Below, piece by piece: positions 1 through 9,300 of a stretch of DNA of 64,000 nt. The notes under the pieces were generated by a model. The model made no database searches. It was not told the DNA's origin and saw only the letters and a program-made list of their open reading frames with translations. This DNA comes from an uncultured Corynebacterium sp. (GTDB taxonomy: Bacteria > Actinomycetota > Actinomycetes > Mycobacteriales > Mycobacteriaceae), in the NCBI RefSeq assembly GCF_946222305.1, contig NZ_CAMIHZ010000009.1:6458-70457 (forward strand), given 5' to 3'. Position numbers and translations under genes: made by a program. The first letter of the stretch is position 1; every line of letters starts with the position of its first letter.

Positions 1-227
1 CCGAGCTGGCAGGGGAGAAGATTGCAACCGTGATGACCAACGCGCCGGGCAACGGAGCGGCCATCGGTGGCGTGAAGGTGGCGACGGAAAATGCCTGGTT
101 CGCGGCTCGCCCGTCGGGCACCGAGGACAAATACAAGATTTACGCAGAATCAATGCAGGGTGAAGAGCACCTGAAGGTAGTAGTAGCGGAAGCTCAAGCC
201 GTCGTTGATTCGGTGCTGAAGTCCTAA
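1..227 (+). CDS. pgm: Phosphoglucomutase, C-terminal fragment (cut by window edge)
   Basis: The reading frame is open from nucleotide 3, so only the last ~74 residues are visible. They include NAPGNGAAIGGVKV followed by ARPSGTED. RPSGTE is the phosphate-binding loop of the C-terminal domain of alpha-D-phosphohexomutases, and the combination fits the glucose-specific type, which interconverts glucose 1-phosphate and glucose 6-phosphate. The metal-binding and serine-phosphate segments lie outside the window, so the substrate is inferred from the C-terminus only. About 280 bases with no convincing gene separate it from the next gene. Confidence 0.85.
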   Translation, partial: ELAGEKIATVMTNAPGNGAAIGGVKVATENAWFAARPSGTEDKYKIYAESMQGEEHLKVVVAEAQAVVDSVLKS

Positions 228-506
228 CGCCGCGCCTGTGCTGCATTTTCGCAGTTCGAGACTGTGAATACACTGTGTCGGTCGCGCGTGATTTTGCCAG
301 TTGGCTGTCAATTGTGCAGTTCAGGGGCAAAACGTTGGAGATTATTCGCGCTCGGCCGTTAGAGTAGAGCCTTGTTGTGAAGAGCACACGTCCCGCATCG
401 GGATTCGCCACGTGGTCGTGGCGGTTCCCAAGATCGGGAATCGTGACCGGAGGTTGCGTTTTCATGCAGGGACGTGGAAATGACAACCGGGAAAGGACAG
501 TCCTAA

Positions 507-1250
507 GTGAGTCAGAAGATCAAAGCACCGAATAGTCGGGGCGGAAGCGGTTTTATCTGGGCGATCGTTGCGATTCTCGTTATCGCCGCGGTTGTTATCG
601 GCCTCTTCGTCTGGAAGCAAAGTTCGAAGAACAATATCGCCGAGGAAATGCCACAGCAGGACGCGAACTTCACTGTCACCGCAAAAGACGGTGAAGTGAC
701 ATTGGCTTCTGACAAGCTGAAGAAGGATGCTCCGACCGTGGAGATCTTCTCCGACTTTTCCTGCCCACACTGCTCTGACTTAGTGAAGGCTGATCACGAG
801 GATGTCCACAAGGCGCTGACGGACGGCGATGTCAAGGTAGTCTTTCGCTTCCTTAATATCCTGGACCAGAAGCCAGGTGGTTCCTCCACCCGTGGTGGTG
901 CTGTAGCGTATGCTGTCGCGAAGTCCGGTAACGCTAAGGCATTCTGGAACATGCACGACAAGATGATGCTGGACCAGCGAGAAGTGGCTCGAACCTGGGG
1001 CTGGGAAGAGCTTGGCAAGGCTGCCGAAGCATACGACGTTGACCCAGGTCTCGTGGAGAAGATCAAGAAGGGCGACGTTCAGAACGAGGATTCCTCCATC
1101 TTCGAAGACAACGCTAAGATCCTGACCGACCGAGGCAAGCAGGTATCTACCCCGCAGATGTTCGTCAACGGCAAGGCCTACGAGCTTCAGCCAGATGGCC
1201 AGGGTGGCATCAAATCTTGGGTACCGGGTGTGGTCTGGAAAAAGCGCTAG
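507..1250 (+). CDS. Membrane-anchored DsbA/MdbA-like thiol-disulfide oxidoreductase
   Basis: A 247-residue protein with a single N-terminal membrane anchor (about residues 15-36) and an extracytoplasmic thioredoxin-fold DsbA domain. The active site CPHC is at residues 86-89, just after FSDFS, and the cis-proline loop is VSTP at about 213-216. The family introduces disulfides into exported proteins and is re-oxidised in actinobacteria by a VKOR-type quinone reductase. A VKOR homologue lies 12 kb downstream, beyond the pilus locus. The GTG start at 507 directly follows a TAA that ends an eight-codon in-frame mini-ORF starting at 480. A ggaaagga-like ribosome site lies just upstream. Closest functional parallel by architecture: MdbA of C. 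diphtheriae (family knowledge, not tested). Confidence 0.9.
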   Translation: MSQKIKAPNSRGGSGFIWAIVAILVIAAVVIGLFVWKQSSKNNIAEEMPQQDANFTVTAKDGEVTLASDKLKKDAPTVEIFSDFSCPHCSDLVKADHEDVHKALTDGDVKVVFRFLNILDQKPGGSSTRGGAVAYAVAKSGNAKAFWNMHDKMMLDQREVARTWGWEELGKAAEAYDVDPGLVEKIKKGDVQNEDSSIFEDNAKILTDRGKQVSTPQMFVNGKAYELQPDGQGGIKSWVPGVVWKKR

Positions 1251-1422
1251 GGAAAAGCGTTAGGGCGCCCAGTCTGGAACCATCGCTAGGACTCTTAGAG
1301 CCCGAGCCCACCGAATGAATCCGTGCAAGCCCCGTTGACCAGCGGATTTGGTTAGCCTGATTGCCATCGGGTAGCTTTAGATCCGTTCGCCTCTCGATAG
1401 AGAGTGCGCATCACCGCGATGC

Positions 1423-1498
1423 GGGGCTATGGCGCAGCTGGTAGCGCACCACACTGGCAGTGTGGGGGTCACGGGTTCGAGTCCCGTTAGCTCCACCA
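1423..1498 (+). tRNA. tRNA-Ala (anticodon GGC)
   Basis: A full cloverleaf can be folded. The acceptor stem GGGGCTA pairs with TAGCTCC (one G-T pair). The anticodon stem CCACA/TGTGG encloses the loop CTGGCAG with anticodon GGC at 1456-1458. The T-arm contains GGTTCGAGTCC. The discriminator is A and CCA is encoded at 1496-1498. It lies immediately upstream of an integrase remnant and the pilus locus, a typical position for an island insertion site. Confidence 0.96.
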
Positions 1499-1507
1499 AA
1501 CACATTT

Positions 1508-1535
1508 CCCCGGTTCATTTACGAACTGGGGTTTT
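1508..1535 (+). terminator. Rho-independent terminator after tRNA-Ala
   Basis: CCCC-G-GTTC and GAAC-T-GGGG form a stem around a short loop, followed by TTTTGTTGT. It starts 10 bases past the tRNA CCA end. Confidence 0.8.
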
Positions 1536-2047
1536 GTTGTATCTAAGCGGGGCAAGACGTTAAAGGCTATGTCCCTCTAGTGGACTGTGGTTGAAAACGC
1601 CGCCCGCTCATCCGGCAAGGTTATGGCAAAGTTCGGGCTGGGGGCACCAGCAACCTTCCCTATCCCTCACGCACAGCTCGGAGTGGGAGAGATCATGCGT
1701 AGGTCATTCGGAACTTAACCTAGTTGATGTGAAGTAGGTGCGTAAGAAAACTGTCCCCGAGGAAAATGATTCGCCTGCAATCTACGAACTTCTAGCCGTG
1801 GTGGAACAACGATCGGCGCGTTATCGTGTGCTGTGGGTGTTGTGCTTATTCAAGGGGCTACGCCTTGGGACGCTAGGGCCTAAGCGGTGCCACATCGAAA
1901 ACTGGGGCACATCAGATAGCCCTCAAAGGGTAGTGATGGTTCGCGGCTATATGTGGCGTTCAACGAATGAAAGGGGGTGCTCGGTAATGGGAGGCTCTAG
2001 CTAGATCGCTGATTACTTAGCTGGGTACAAGTAATTCTTTAGAAAAC
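1536..2047. other. Gene-poor stretch between tRNA-Ala and the pilus operon
   Basis: Apart from the integrase remnant I see no intact gene. A 43-codon open frame around 1589-1720 has no recognisable product. I found no clear second copy of the tRNA 3' end here. Confidence 0.5.
1738..2004 (+). pseudogene. Remnant of a tyrosine-recombinase (phage-type) integrase
   Basis: The 88-codon open frame, which begins right after a stop codon, contains YELLAVVEQRSARYRVLWVL followed by FKGLRLGTLGPKRC. This resembles the start of the catalytic domain of actinobacterial tyrosine integrases, where a helix of the type LLAAV-E-RSPRYR is followed by TGLRxGELxALR. The essential Arg is kept in GLRLG, but the later His-x-x-Arg and Tyr segments are absent and the frame ends early. 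No N-terminal arm-binding domain precedes it. It sits ~240 bases downstream of tRNA-Ala, so I read it as the decayed integrase of the element that brought in the pilus genes. The call rests on motif resemblance only. Confidence 0.5.
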
Positions 2048-2076
2048 TTGTGAATTCCTTAAAAAAAACGTATCAT
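2048..2076 (+). promoter_or_regulatory. Candidate promoter of the pilus operon
   Basis: TTGTGA at 2048-2053 and TATCAT at 2071-2076 are separated by exactly 17 bases in an A/T-rich patch that contrasts with its surroundings. The resulting leader of ~125 bases contains a small CGCC/GGCG hairpin near 2135-2146. A second TACTAT hexamer at 2085-2090 has no good -35 partner. Confidence 0.5.
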
Positions 2077-2207
2077 CTTGGGCGTACTATATTGATAGTC
2101 GGTTAAACAGTTTTGTTGGGAATCTGAAGGGGATCGCCCGTAGGCGAGGAGCTACCTCCCCAACCATCACGGTTCGCTGACTTCACCACTACTGCAAGGG
2201 ATTTTGC

Positions 2208-3740
2208 ATGACCACCTTCTCCAAGAAGTTCGTTGCGACCATCGCCGCTTCCACCATCGCCCTATCTACTGCTGGCCTGGGCGCGTCCTCTGCATTTGCG
2301 CAGGAAACCGGTGCGCCAACGGCTCCTACTGCATCGCAATCCGCCAACGTGATTGACCCCAACGCTAAGGTCACGCTGAACATTCAGAAGTACGAAGGTG
2401 ACCCAGTAGGTGGTACGGGGGCACCCGCAGACACCACTGGCCTCAAGCCCCTAGGTGATGTGGAGTTCAAAATTGAACGCATCGACGGTGTTGATCTGAC
2501 GACCGCTGATGGCTGGGGTGAATTGGCCGGGTTGACCCCAGATAAGCTGGGCGACAACACTGCTGTGAACGTCGGCACGATCAAGACCGATTCACAAGGT
2601 AAGGCGACGATCGACACTGGGGCCAACTCCGAGTTCAAGGTCGGCGTTTACCGCGTTACTGAAATCCAAAAGGGCGGTTACACCGTTGCGCCTCCATTCC
2701 TGATCACCTTGCCTTACTCCGGCCAAGACGGTCAGTGGGCATACGAGCGCACCGTCTACCCCAAGAACCAAAACGTAACCCCAAATAAGCAGGTTGACGC
2801 ATCCAAGGCATCTTTGGGCAGTAACCTGACCTACACCATCAACGCGCCAGTGCCTGCAGGTGAACTCACTCGCTTTGAAATCAACGACCCATTGGTTAAC
2901 AACCTGCAGCTGCAAACTGACAGTGTAAAGGTGACCGCTGACGATGTGACGTTGGCTGCCGAGGACTACACGCTGACGACCACCAACAACACCGTCGATG
3001 TCAAGTTCACTGACGCAGGCCGTAAGAAGCTGCAGGAAGCCCGCAAGACTAACCCTGGCCTGCAGGTTCACGTTGCTTTCGATGCCAAGGTCGTTTCGCT
3101 CCCTGATAACGGTCAGATCAACAACACCGCGAATGTGCTGTTGCCAAATGGCGGTGAAATCAACACTGATGTTAAGCCCACCGACGGTACTGATGATCAG
3201 CCCACCAGCACCACATTCGGCAATCTGACGATCACTAAGACCGCGAAGGCTGAACAAACTCCTAACTTGGAGGGCGCGAACTTCGAGCTTTACCGTTGTG
3301 AAGATCCCGAGAAGGATGGAAAGTGGAATCTCCTCGGTGAGGCCCTCAACGTTGCCACGATAAACGATGGCTCTAAGCTGAACACCACGCTCACCACCGG
3401 CGCTACGGCCAACAACGTCTCCACCGCTAACGCCTACGGCATTCCCATCAGCACCACCGCTGGTGGCGCTACCGGCACCGTCACATTCGATTACTGCGTG
3501 CTGGAGACCAAGGCTCCAGAAGGTTTCGTCCGTGATCCGGAACCACGCCACGTTTCCATCAACTCTGAGAACCGTGCGATGACCGTCGAGGTGGACAACA
3601 AGAAGGATTCCATCCTCGGCCAGCTGCCAGCCACTGGCGCATGGGGCATCGTTTTGATCTTCCTGCTGGGCGCAGCCCTGCTGGGCCGTGGTCTGTACAC
3701 CAGCTTCCGCGACAACAAGGATCAACAGGCAACCGCCTAA
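2208..3740 (+). CDS. Major (backbone) pilin, SpaA/SpaD/SpaH type, LPATG-anchored
   Basis: 510 residues. The signal peptide ends near AFA-31. The pilin motif is at 177-187 (W-A-Y-E-R-T-V-Y-P-K-N, Lys186 being the expected polymerising lysine). The E-box is YCVLETKAPEGF at 429-440 with Glu433. Then come the sorting signal LPATG (473-477), a hydrophobic helix and a charged tail. The layout matches a backbone subunit with three isopeptide-forming domains. Only two cysteines occur, 364 and 430, both in the C-terminal domain, so one intradomain disulfide is likely. The class C sortase encoded next should link the LPAT threonine of one subunit to Lys186 of another. It is the first gene of the operon and has its own leader. 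Confidence 0.93.
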   Translation: MTTFSKKFVATIAASTIALSTAGLGASSAFAQETGAPTAPTASQSANVIDPNAKVTLNIQKYEGDPVGGTGAPADTTGLKPLGDVEFKIERIDGVDLTTADGWGELAGLTPDKLGDNTAVNVGTIKTDSQGKATIDTGANSEFKVGVYRVTEIQKGGYTVAPPFLITLPYSGQDGQWAYERTVYPKNQNVTPNKQVDASKASLGSNLTYTINAPVPAGELTRFEINDPLVNNLQLQTDSVKVTADDVTLAAEDYTLTTTNNTVDVKFTDAGRKKLQEARKTNPGLQVHVAFDAKVVSLPDNGQINNTANVLLPNGGEINTDVKPTDGTDDQPTSTTFGNLTITKTAKAEQTPNLEGANFELYRCEDPEKDGKWNLLGEALNVATINDGSKLNTTLTTGATANNVSTANAYGIPISTTAGGATGTVTFDYCVLETKAPEGFVRDPEPRHVSINSENRAMTVEVDNKKDSILGQLPATGAWGIVLIFLLGAALLGRGLYTSFRDNKDQQATA

Positions 3741-3783
3741 AACTTAGGCGAGGTCGCCTCGACAACAGAGAGACTGAGGGGTT

Positions 3784-4692
3784 ATGGATGCACGTGGCCA
3801 CCGCCGCGCAACACCGCGGCGCAAGGGCGGCGGCCGGCGCTCCGTGGTTTATATCGTCTTAGGGATCCTGGTGCTCCTAGCACCCGTCATTCTCACCCAC
3901 TACAAAAACGTGGAGCAGAATCGCATCGCCCAGAGCTACAGTCGCGACGTTCAGGCCCTAACCCCCGAACAGCGCGATCAAGCTCTCCGCACCGCCCGTC
4001 AATACAATCGCGAGCTGCCACCGTTTGGTGCACCTGATCCCTGGGTAAACGGCATCGACGTAAACTCTCCTGGGTACAAAAAATATTTAGAGCAGTTGAA
4101 CGTCAACTCGATCATGGCGCGGCTGCACGCCCCCACAGTGGGTATGGATCTGCCGGTCTACCACGGAACTTCCCAAAGCACGCTCTCGCACGGCATTGGC
4201 CATCTCTACGGCACGGCCCTGCCCGTGGGCGGGCGCGGGACCCATAGTGTGCTCACCGGACACACGGGTCTCGCCACGTTGACGATGTTCGACAACCTCA
4301 CCCACATGAAGAAGAATGACATCTTCGTCATCGAAGTCATGGGGGAGAAGCTGGCTTACAAGGTCGACAAGATCGAAACCGTTTTGCCCTCCGAGATCAA
4401 CAAAATTCGACCGGAAGAGGGCAAAGACTACGTCACATTGGTCACGTGTACACCCTATGGCGTGAACTCCCACCGCTTGTTGGTTCGCGGGGAGCGCACT
4501 GAACTTCCACCCGAGCCCATCGAGCAGGAGTATCACAGCCCCTGGCAGCCGTGGATGATCGCGGCCCTCGTTATCAGCCTGCTTGCACTGCTGTATTTGC
4601 TGTGGTGGCTGTGGCGTAGGCGTCGGAAGAAAAATGAAGACCACACACCCGGCACCTCAGCTCCAGAACGTGCCGAGCTAGAGAAAGTTTAG
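3784..4692 (+). CDS. Class C (pilin-polymerising) sortase with DPW lid
   Basis: 302 residues with an N-terminal membrane helix (~20-38), a sortase domain and a C-terminal helix (~258-276), the usual class C topology. Catalytic residues are His160 in TGHTG, Cys222 in TLVTC and Arg231 in NSHRLL. A lid segment with Asp85-Pro86-Trp87 precedes the domain; such DP-aromatic lids cover the active site of class C sortases. It starts 43 bases after the backbone pilin and is followed 5 bases later by the minor pilin. Inferred role: polymerising the backbone pilin. Confidence 0.93.
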   Translation: MDARGHRRATPRRKGGGRRSVVYIVLGILVLLAPVILTHYKNVEQNRIAQSYSRDVQALTPEQRDQALRTARQYNRELPPFGAPDPWVNGIDVNSPGYKKYLEQLNVNSIMARLHAPTVGMDLPVYHGTSQSTLSHGIGHLYGTALPVGGRGTHSVLTGHTGLATLTMFDNLTHMKKNDIFVIEVMGEKLAYKVDKIETVLPSEINKIRPEEGKDYVTLVTCTPYGVNSHRLLVRGERTELPPEPIEQEYHSPWQPWMIAALVISLLALLYLLWWLWRRRRKKNEDHTPGTSAPERAELEKV

Positions 4693-4697
4693 TCGTA

Positions 4698-6320
4698 ATG
4701 CATGCACGGAATAGTGTTCGCGGCTCGCGGACAATCACCCAGAGCCAGCCTTGCACGTCTCAGGCGTTCTCGGCTGCGTCTCTAGGCCGTGCGTTTGTGC
4801 TTGCTATCGCAGCTTTGTTGACCCTTTGTGGTTTGACGCCCATTGCTACCGACTTCGGTGCTGCTGTAGCGAACGCCCAAACCCGTGAAGGTGGCTCTGG
4901 TGAAGCTCAATACAGCCTCACGATCCACAAGTTCGACGGGGATCCAAGCAGCGAGCAGATGGGGGCAGGCGCCCCTGAACCCCAACCGCTGGGCGGTATT
5001 ACCTTCCAGATCAACCAGTTGGAAGGGCTGGATACCAACGACCAAGCTGAGCTGAACACGCTGGTTCAAAGCGACCCGAGGGTATTGACCGAGCAATCGA
5101 AATACCCTCTGGGAGAAGCAAAGACTCAGGTCACTGCTGCGAACGGCAAGACAATTTTTACTGGGCTGCCGAGGGGTGTCTACCTGGTAAGAGAGCAACC
5201 CAGCCGAGTGGGCAACACCCGCTACTCTGTGGCCACGCCTTTCCTCGTGGCTGTTCCCGATGCTGCCGGTAACCGCGATGTAATGGTGCGTGCCAAGAAT
5301 CAACCCATCATGGCCACCAAAAACATCCTCGGCGGCGGTCCCGGCACCCCTGAAGCCGACCAGATTGCAGGAGAGCAGCAGCGCGGGGTGGTTCGCTATC
5401 GTTTGGAAACCATCATGCCCGCGCCCGATGTGCGCGGAAAGCTGTACCAGTTGATTGTTGCCGATCCGCTGGACAAGCACCTTGAATTCAACGCGGTTAC
5501 CAATGGGTTGATTGCCAACGGCGAAAAGACAATTGAACTGCGCGAAGGCGAGGATTTCCGCGTACAGCTGGAAGGCGCTCCCCAAGGTGGCGGTTTCGAT
5601 TACGCCGATAAAACCTTAAAGATCACGCTGACGGAAAAAGGGTTGGCCAAGGCCGCTGAGATGCGCGATGGCCACCCCGAAGCGCGTGCTGTTTTCGATA
5701 TCCAGGCAACCGTGAAGTCGGATACCCCCGCTGGAACGAAAATCAGCAACACCGCGCTGTCGTTCCCCGATGGCTACGACTACTGGCTGGTCCTCGCGAT
5801 TCGTCCGCCAGAGTGGAACGTGGAATCCAATGCGGTTGATTTCATCGTCGGGCCCGCGCACTCCGTTCCATCTGATCCAGACGGACAGCTGCCCATCAAA
5901 CCAGGCGAGTGGCCCGACTGGATTTTTGCTCCTCTCTTCCCGCTGCCACCGGGGGCCACGAATCATCCCGTGCCCGGCCATCGTCCGCAATGCCCGAACT
6001 GTGTACCAGGAGCGCCGGGCAAGCCAGGCGCTGGCACTAGACCTGCTGGTTCGCAAGGCCAACTTGGCGGGAATGGGGCATCCGGGGCGGGGCGATCCCG
6101 GCCTGGTCTGCCGGGCATCCTTGATCGTTTGCCCATGACGGGCGCCAATGTAGTTGGTTTGCTCGTCGCCGGTGTGGTTTTGGTTTTGGTTGGTTTCTTC
6201 GTTGTCGCGCGCCGGCGGCGTCGTAAAGAAGAATACGACGCCCACCTAACCCGTGACCCCGGCGCCAGCGGGGAAGGGGCCCGCGCCGACCAGGTAAGAG
6301 GGGACAGAGGCCATGAGTAA
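4698..6320 (+). CDS. Minor/basal pilin, LPMTG-anchored, with a CPNC motif
   Basis: 540 residues. An unusually long signal region ends near ANA-60. The N-terminal domain is clearly related to that of the backbone pilin (YSLTIHKFDGDP versus VTLNIQKYEGDP; GVYLVRE versus GVYRVTE), and the pilin-motif region is degenerate (DVMVRAKNQP, lacking YPK). There is no E-box third domain. After ~residue 400 comes a Pro/Gly-rich stalk containing Cys432-Pro-Asn-Cys435, then LPMTG (478-482), a membrane helix and a long charged tail. This composition suggests the base subunit that ends polymerisation and is attached to peptidoglycan. Its end overlaps the next gene by 8 bases. Confidence 0.85.
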   Translation: MHARNSVRGSRTITQSQPCTSQAFSAASLGRAFVLAIAALLTLCGLTPIATDFGAAVANAQTREGGSGEAQYSLTIHKFDGDPSSEQMGAGAPEPQPLGGITFQINQLEGLDTNDQAELNTLVQSDPRVLTEQSKYPLGEAKTQVTAANGKTIFTGLPRGVYLVREQPSRVGNTRYSVATPFLVAVPDAAGNRDVMVRAKNQPIMATKNILGGGPGTPEADQIAGEQQRGVVRYRLETIMPAPDVRGKLYQLIVADPLDKHLEFNAVTNGLIANGEKTIELREGEDFRVQLEGAPQGGGFDYADKTLKITLTEKGLAKAAEMRDGHPEARAVFDIQATVKSDTPAGTKISNTALSFPDGYDYWLVLAIRPPEWNVESNAVDFIVGPAHSVPSDPDGQLPIKPGEWPDWIFAPLFPLPPGATNHPVPGHRPQCPNCVPGAPGKPGAGTRPAGSQGQLGGNGASGAGRSRPGLPGILDRLPMTGANVVGLLVAGVVLVLVGFFVVARRRRRKEEYDAHLTRDPGASGEGARADQVRGDRGHE

Positions 6321-9300
6321 GGCTGATAGTTCCCGGCAAGCACAAGGCAACCACGACAAACACTCACCAGAAGAAAATTCTGAAAGGCACACCATGGGAT
6401 TTGGACAGCAGGCAGGATCGCTGGCGAATACCACTCGCGTCGCTAGTCGCAAGATGATTGCACGTGCGGGCGCGACGTTACGTCGCTTCCCAGTTGTGGT
6501 GATGGCGTTTGTACTGGGGATGGGATTGATGTCGATCCCGGAGGTGCCTTTCGCGCCGGAGCCTCCGAAGGCTGAGGCTCAGACCGGGCAGAACACCCCG
6601 GCGGCCTCCAGCCTGAACAACGACATGGGCGACTGCAACTTCCGACAAGGTGATGGCCCATCCGCGCCATGGGCGAAACAGCTGTGCTGGATTGACATGG
6701 CCAAGGACGATGGTTCTAACTTTAACTGGGCGAATGGCGAGCGCGTCACCCGAAAGATTGGCCGCTACACCTTGAGCTTCACCGCGAAAGTTACGTACGG
6801 TCCTGCTAACAGGCTGACCGCGCAAGATACGACGTGGGCGAACTCTGCCTTTAACAACACCCACAGCGGCGTTCGGACCTTCACCAAGTACGGTGACGAC
6901 ACGTCCAAGCCCATGCTGTTCGGCAACATGGGCGTGCTGGGGTTTAACTTCATTCGATTCAACTTGGAAAACATCACCCTGACGGATGAAAAGGGGGCGA
7001 ATGTGCCCAACTTCCGTGTGATGATGGCGGATGCGGAAGCGACTACCGAATCCGGTGTGGCTGATGAGATGATCAGTATGGAAAACCGCGAAGGTAGTGT
7101 CGATCGGATCACCCGAATCACCCCTCCCGGTTTCTCGGGCGCCTGCAACACCTACTGGTCGGCCGTAACTGAACCGGCAAACTGGGGCTCTGCGGGTGCG
7201 TATCCACGCGACTTGGTCTGTTTTTCCGATAAGCCTGCCAGCGCACCTCCCGGTACATTCCTAGCGAGCGCCGCAAACCCAAAGAACTTGGAATTCGCGT
7301 TGGGATCGTCCACCAGCGGTAGCCAAGCTATTGCCTTGGCGATCAGCATCGGCCGTGTAGGCGGATCGGTGATTCCCGCGGACACTGCCTACGAGCAAGC
7401 CCTCACCGGGCAGTCAACCAAGTTTGATATTACAGGTGCTACCCGCCAGAATACGGTCGAAAATCCAATCCCTTTGCCACAAAACGGCGACTACACGACA
7501 GCAACCCGCATCCCTGCTAGCGGTGCCGATGCCAAGACTTTGGATGACTATGTTTTCCGTTCCAAGGCCACCGGAGCTGATGCCGCCAAGGTCTTCAATC
7601 GTTACAACCCCGTATGGAAGTGCACCATTGGTGATGCCGCTGCGGTGACCATTAAGGAGGGGGCAGTTCCGGCTGGATACCAGCTGAACAAAAACACCAG
7701 CACCAACACCAGCGAACTGGTTGTTCAAGAACGCAATAATGATCCAACGAACTGCCAGGTGAAGTGGGAACCGAAGTTCCAAGCTTCGAGTCTGCAACTT
7801 TCGAAGACCGTGAACGGTTCTGCGGCACTCTTTGACGAAGTTCAGCTGCGAACCTTCCAACTGAACTACAAGTGCGCCGACATTAATGGCTTTGCGACTG
7901 CCTACCCAGATGCAAAGCTGAACGGCAACAAGGTTCTGCAAAAGGGCCAAAGTGCTACCGTTCCCAACCTTCCCCTAGGCACGTCGTGCACGATTAATGA
8001 GACGTTCCCAGATGGTGCTCCACCCGCACGGCCGGGAAAAAAGCTTACACTGACATGGAGCGAAGGAACCACATCGAGCGACCCCTTGCCCACCACCACG
8101 ACCAAGCTGGATCAGCCTACGGTTTCCGTTCGTGCGAACAATCAGTACGACTACCGAGCAGGCACCGTTCACTTCTCAAAGGAGCTAGCTGGTGAGCCAG
8201 TGGGGGATTTCGCCTACCCTCGCCGCTACGACTTCGAGTTGACCTGTGATGGCACCACGGTAAAAAACCGTCACATCACCCTAGACATAGGCCGGCAGGG
8301 CAATGGCACTCCATCCGGCGCCTTGGACATCACGGATGTCCCCGTCGAACGCGATTGCTGGTTAAAACCGCTTACCGGTTTGAGCACCGAGGAAAGTACC
8401 CGAATCAAGTTTGATGGGCGCGATGTCACCTATAACGGTCAACCGATCAACGCGGATGCCGCGGGAACGTATCACTTCAAGTTGCCTGATTACCAAGAAG
8501 GCAGCACTCCTTCACAAGGAGACCTCCACATCAAGGCGAAGTACTCTTACCAGCTTCGCGATGTGAAGGTATTCAAGGAACTCGCCGGCAACGCGGCCTC
8601 CTCACCGGACCTCAAGGGTAAGAGCTTCCCAGTGCAGTACAAGTGCACTTGGGGCGGGACCAATAATCCGCAGAAGCGTGAAGGCACCCTGGATATTGTC
8701 ACGTTGGAAACCGGTCCGCGGGCTCGGATCAAGGACATTCCGGTGGGCGCTGAGTGCCTGATCTGGGAGCAATCAACCCCGGATTTCCCAAACGTGAAGT
8801 TGACCGGAACGACACTTACGTTCGCGGATTCAGCAGACACAGTCTCGACGTTGACGAATGAAGAAGCCAAGACGAAGCCAATCGTTAAGGTCAGCACGGA
8901 TACTTCTGAAAACCAGAATGAGGTGCACGTACGTAACACCTTCGAACCCAAACTGGGCCAGGTTAACCTCAACAAGCTGGTCAACCGAAATGGTTTGTCT
9001 GTCAACTTGCCCAGCGATTACACATTCGACTTCAACTGTGGCCCCCGGTCCGTCACCCGTTCCAATGGTCAGGTTGAGTTCGTGCCGCTTACGGGCACCG
9101 TCAGGATCAGTGAAGGCGGGACCAGTGCGTTGCAGGTGGATGTCACGGATCCTGAACTCCGCGCGCTCGTCAACGATCAAAACGGTAACCTTGGCGTGCC
9201 CTATGGCAACGAATGTGTGTTCAACGAACAGGCTCCCAATCTGGGTGTGAAGGGCGTTGTCTGGTCCACCAACGCCGATCAGGCGACGTTCACCGTCAAC

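Noticed and set aside
301..483. 60-codon frame between pgm and the DsbA-like gene
   Set aside because: No ribosome site and no similarity; probably leader sequence.
2592..3725. 377-codon open frame on the minus strand inside the backbone pilin
   Set aside because: A shadow of the pilin frame; biased composition and no domain.
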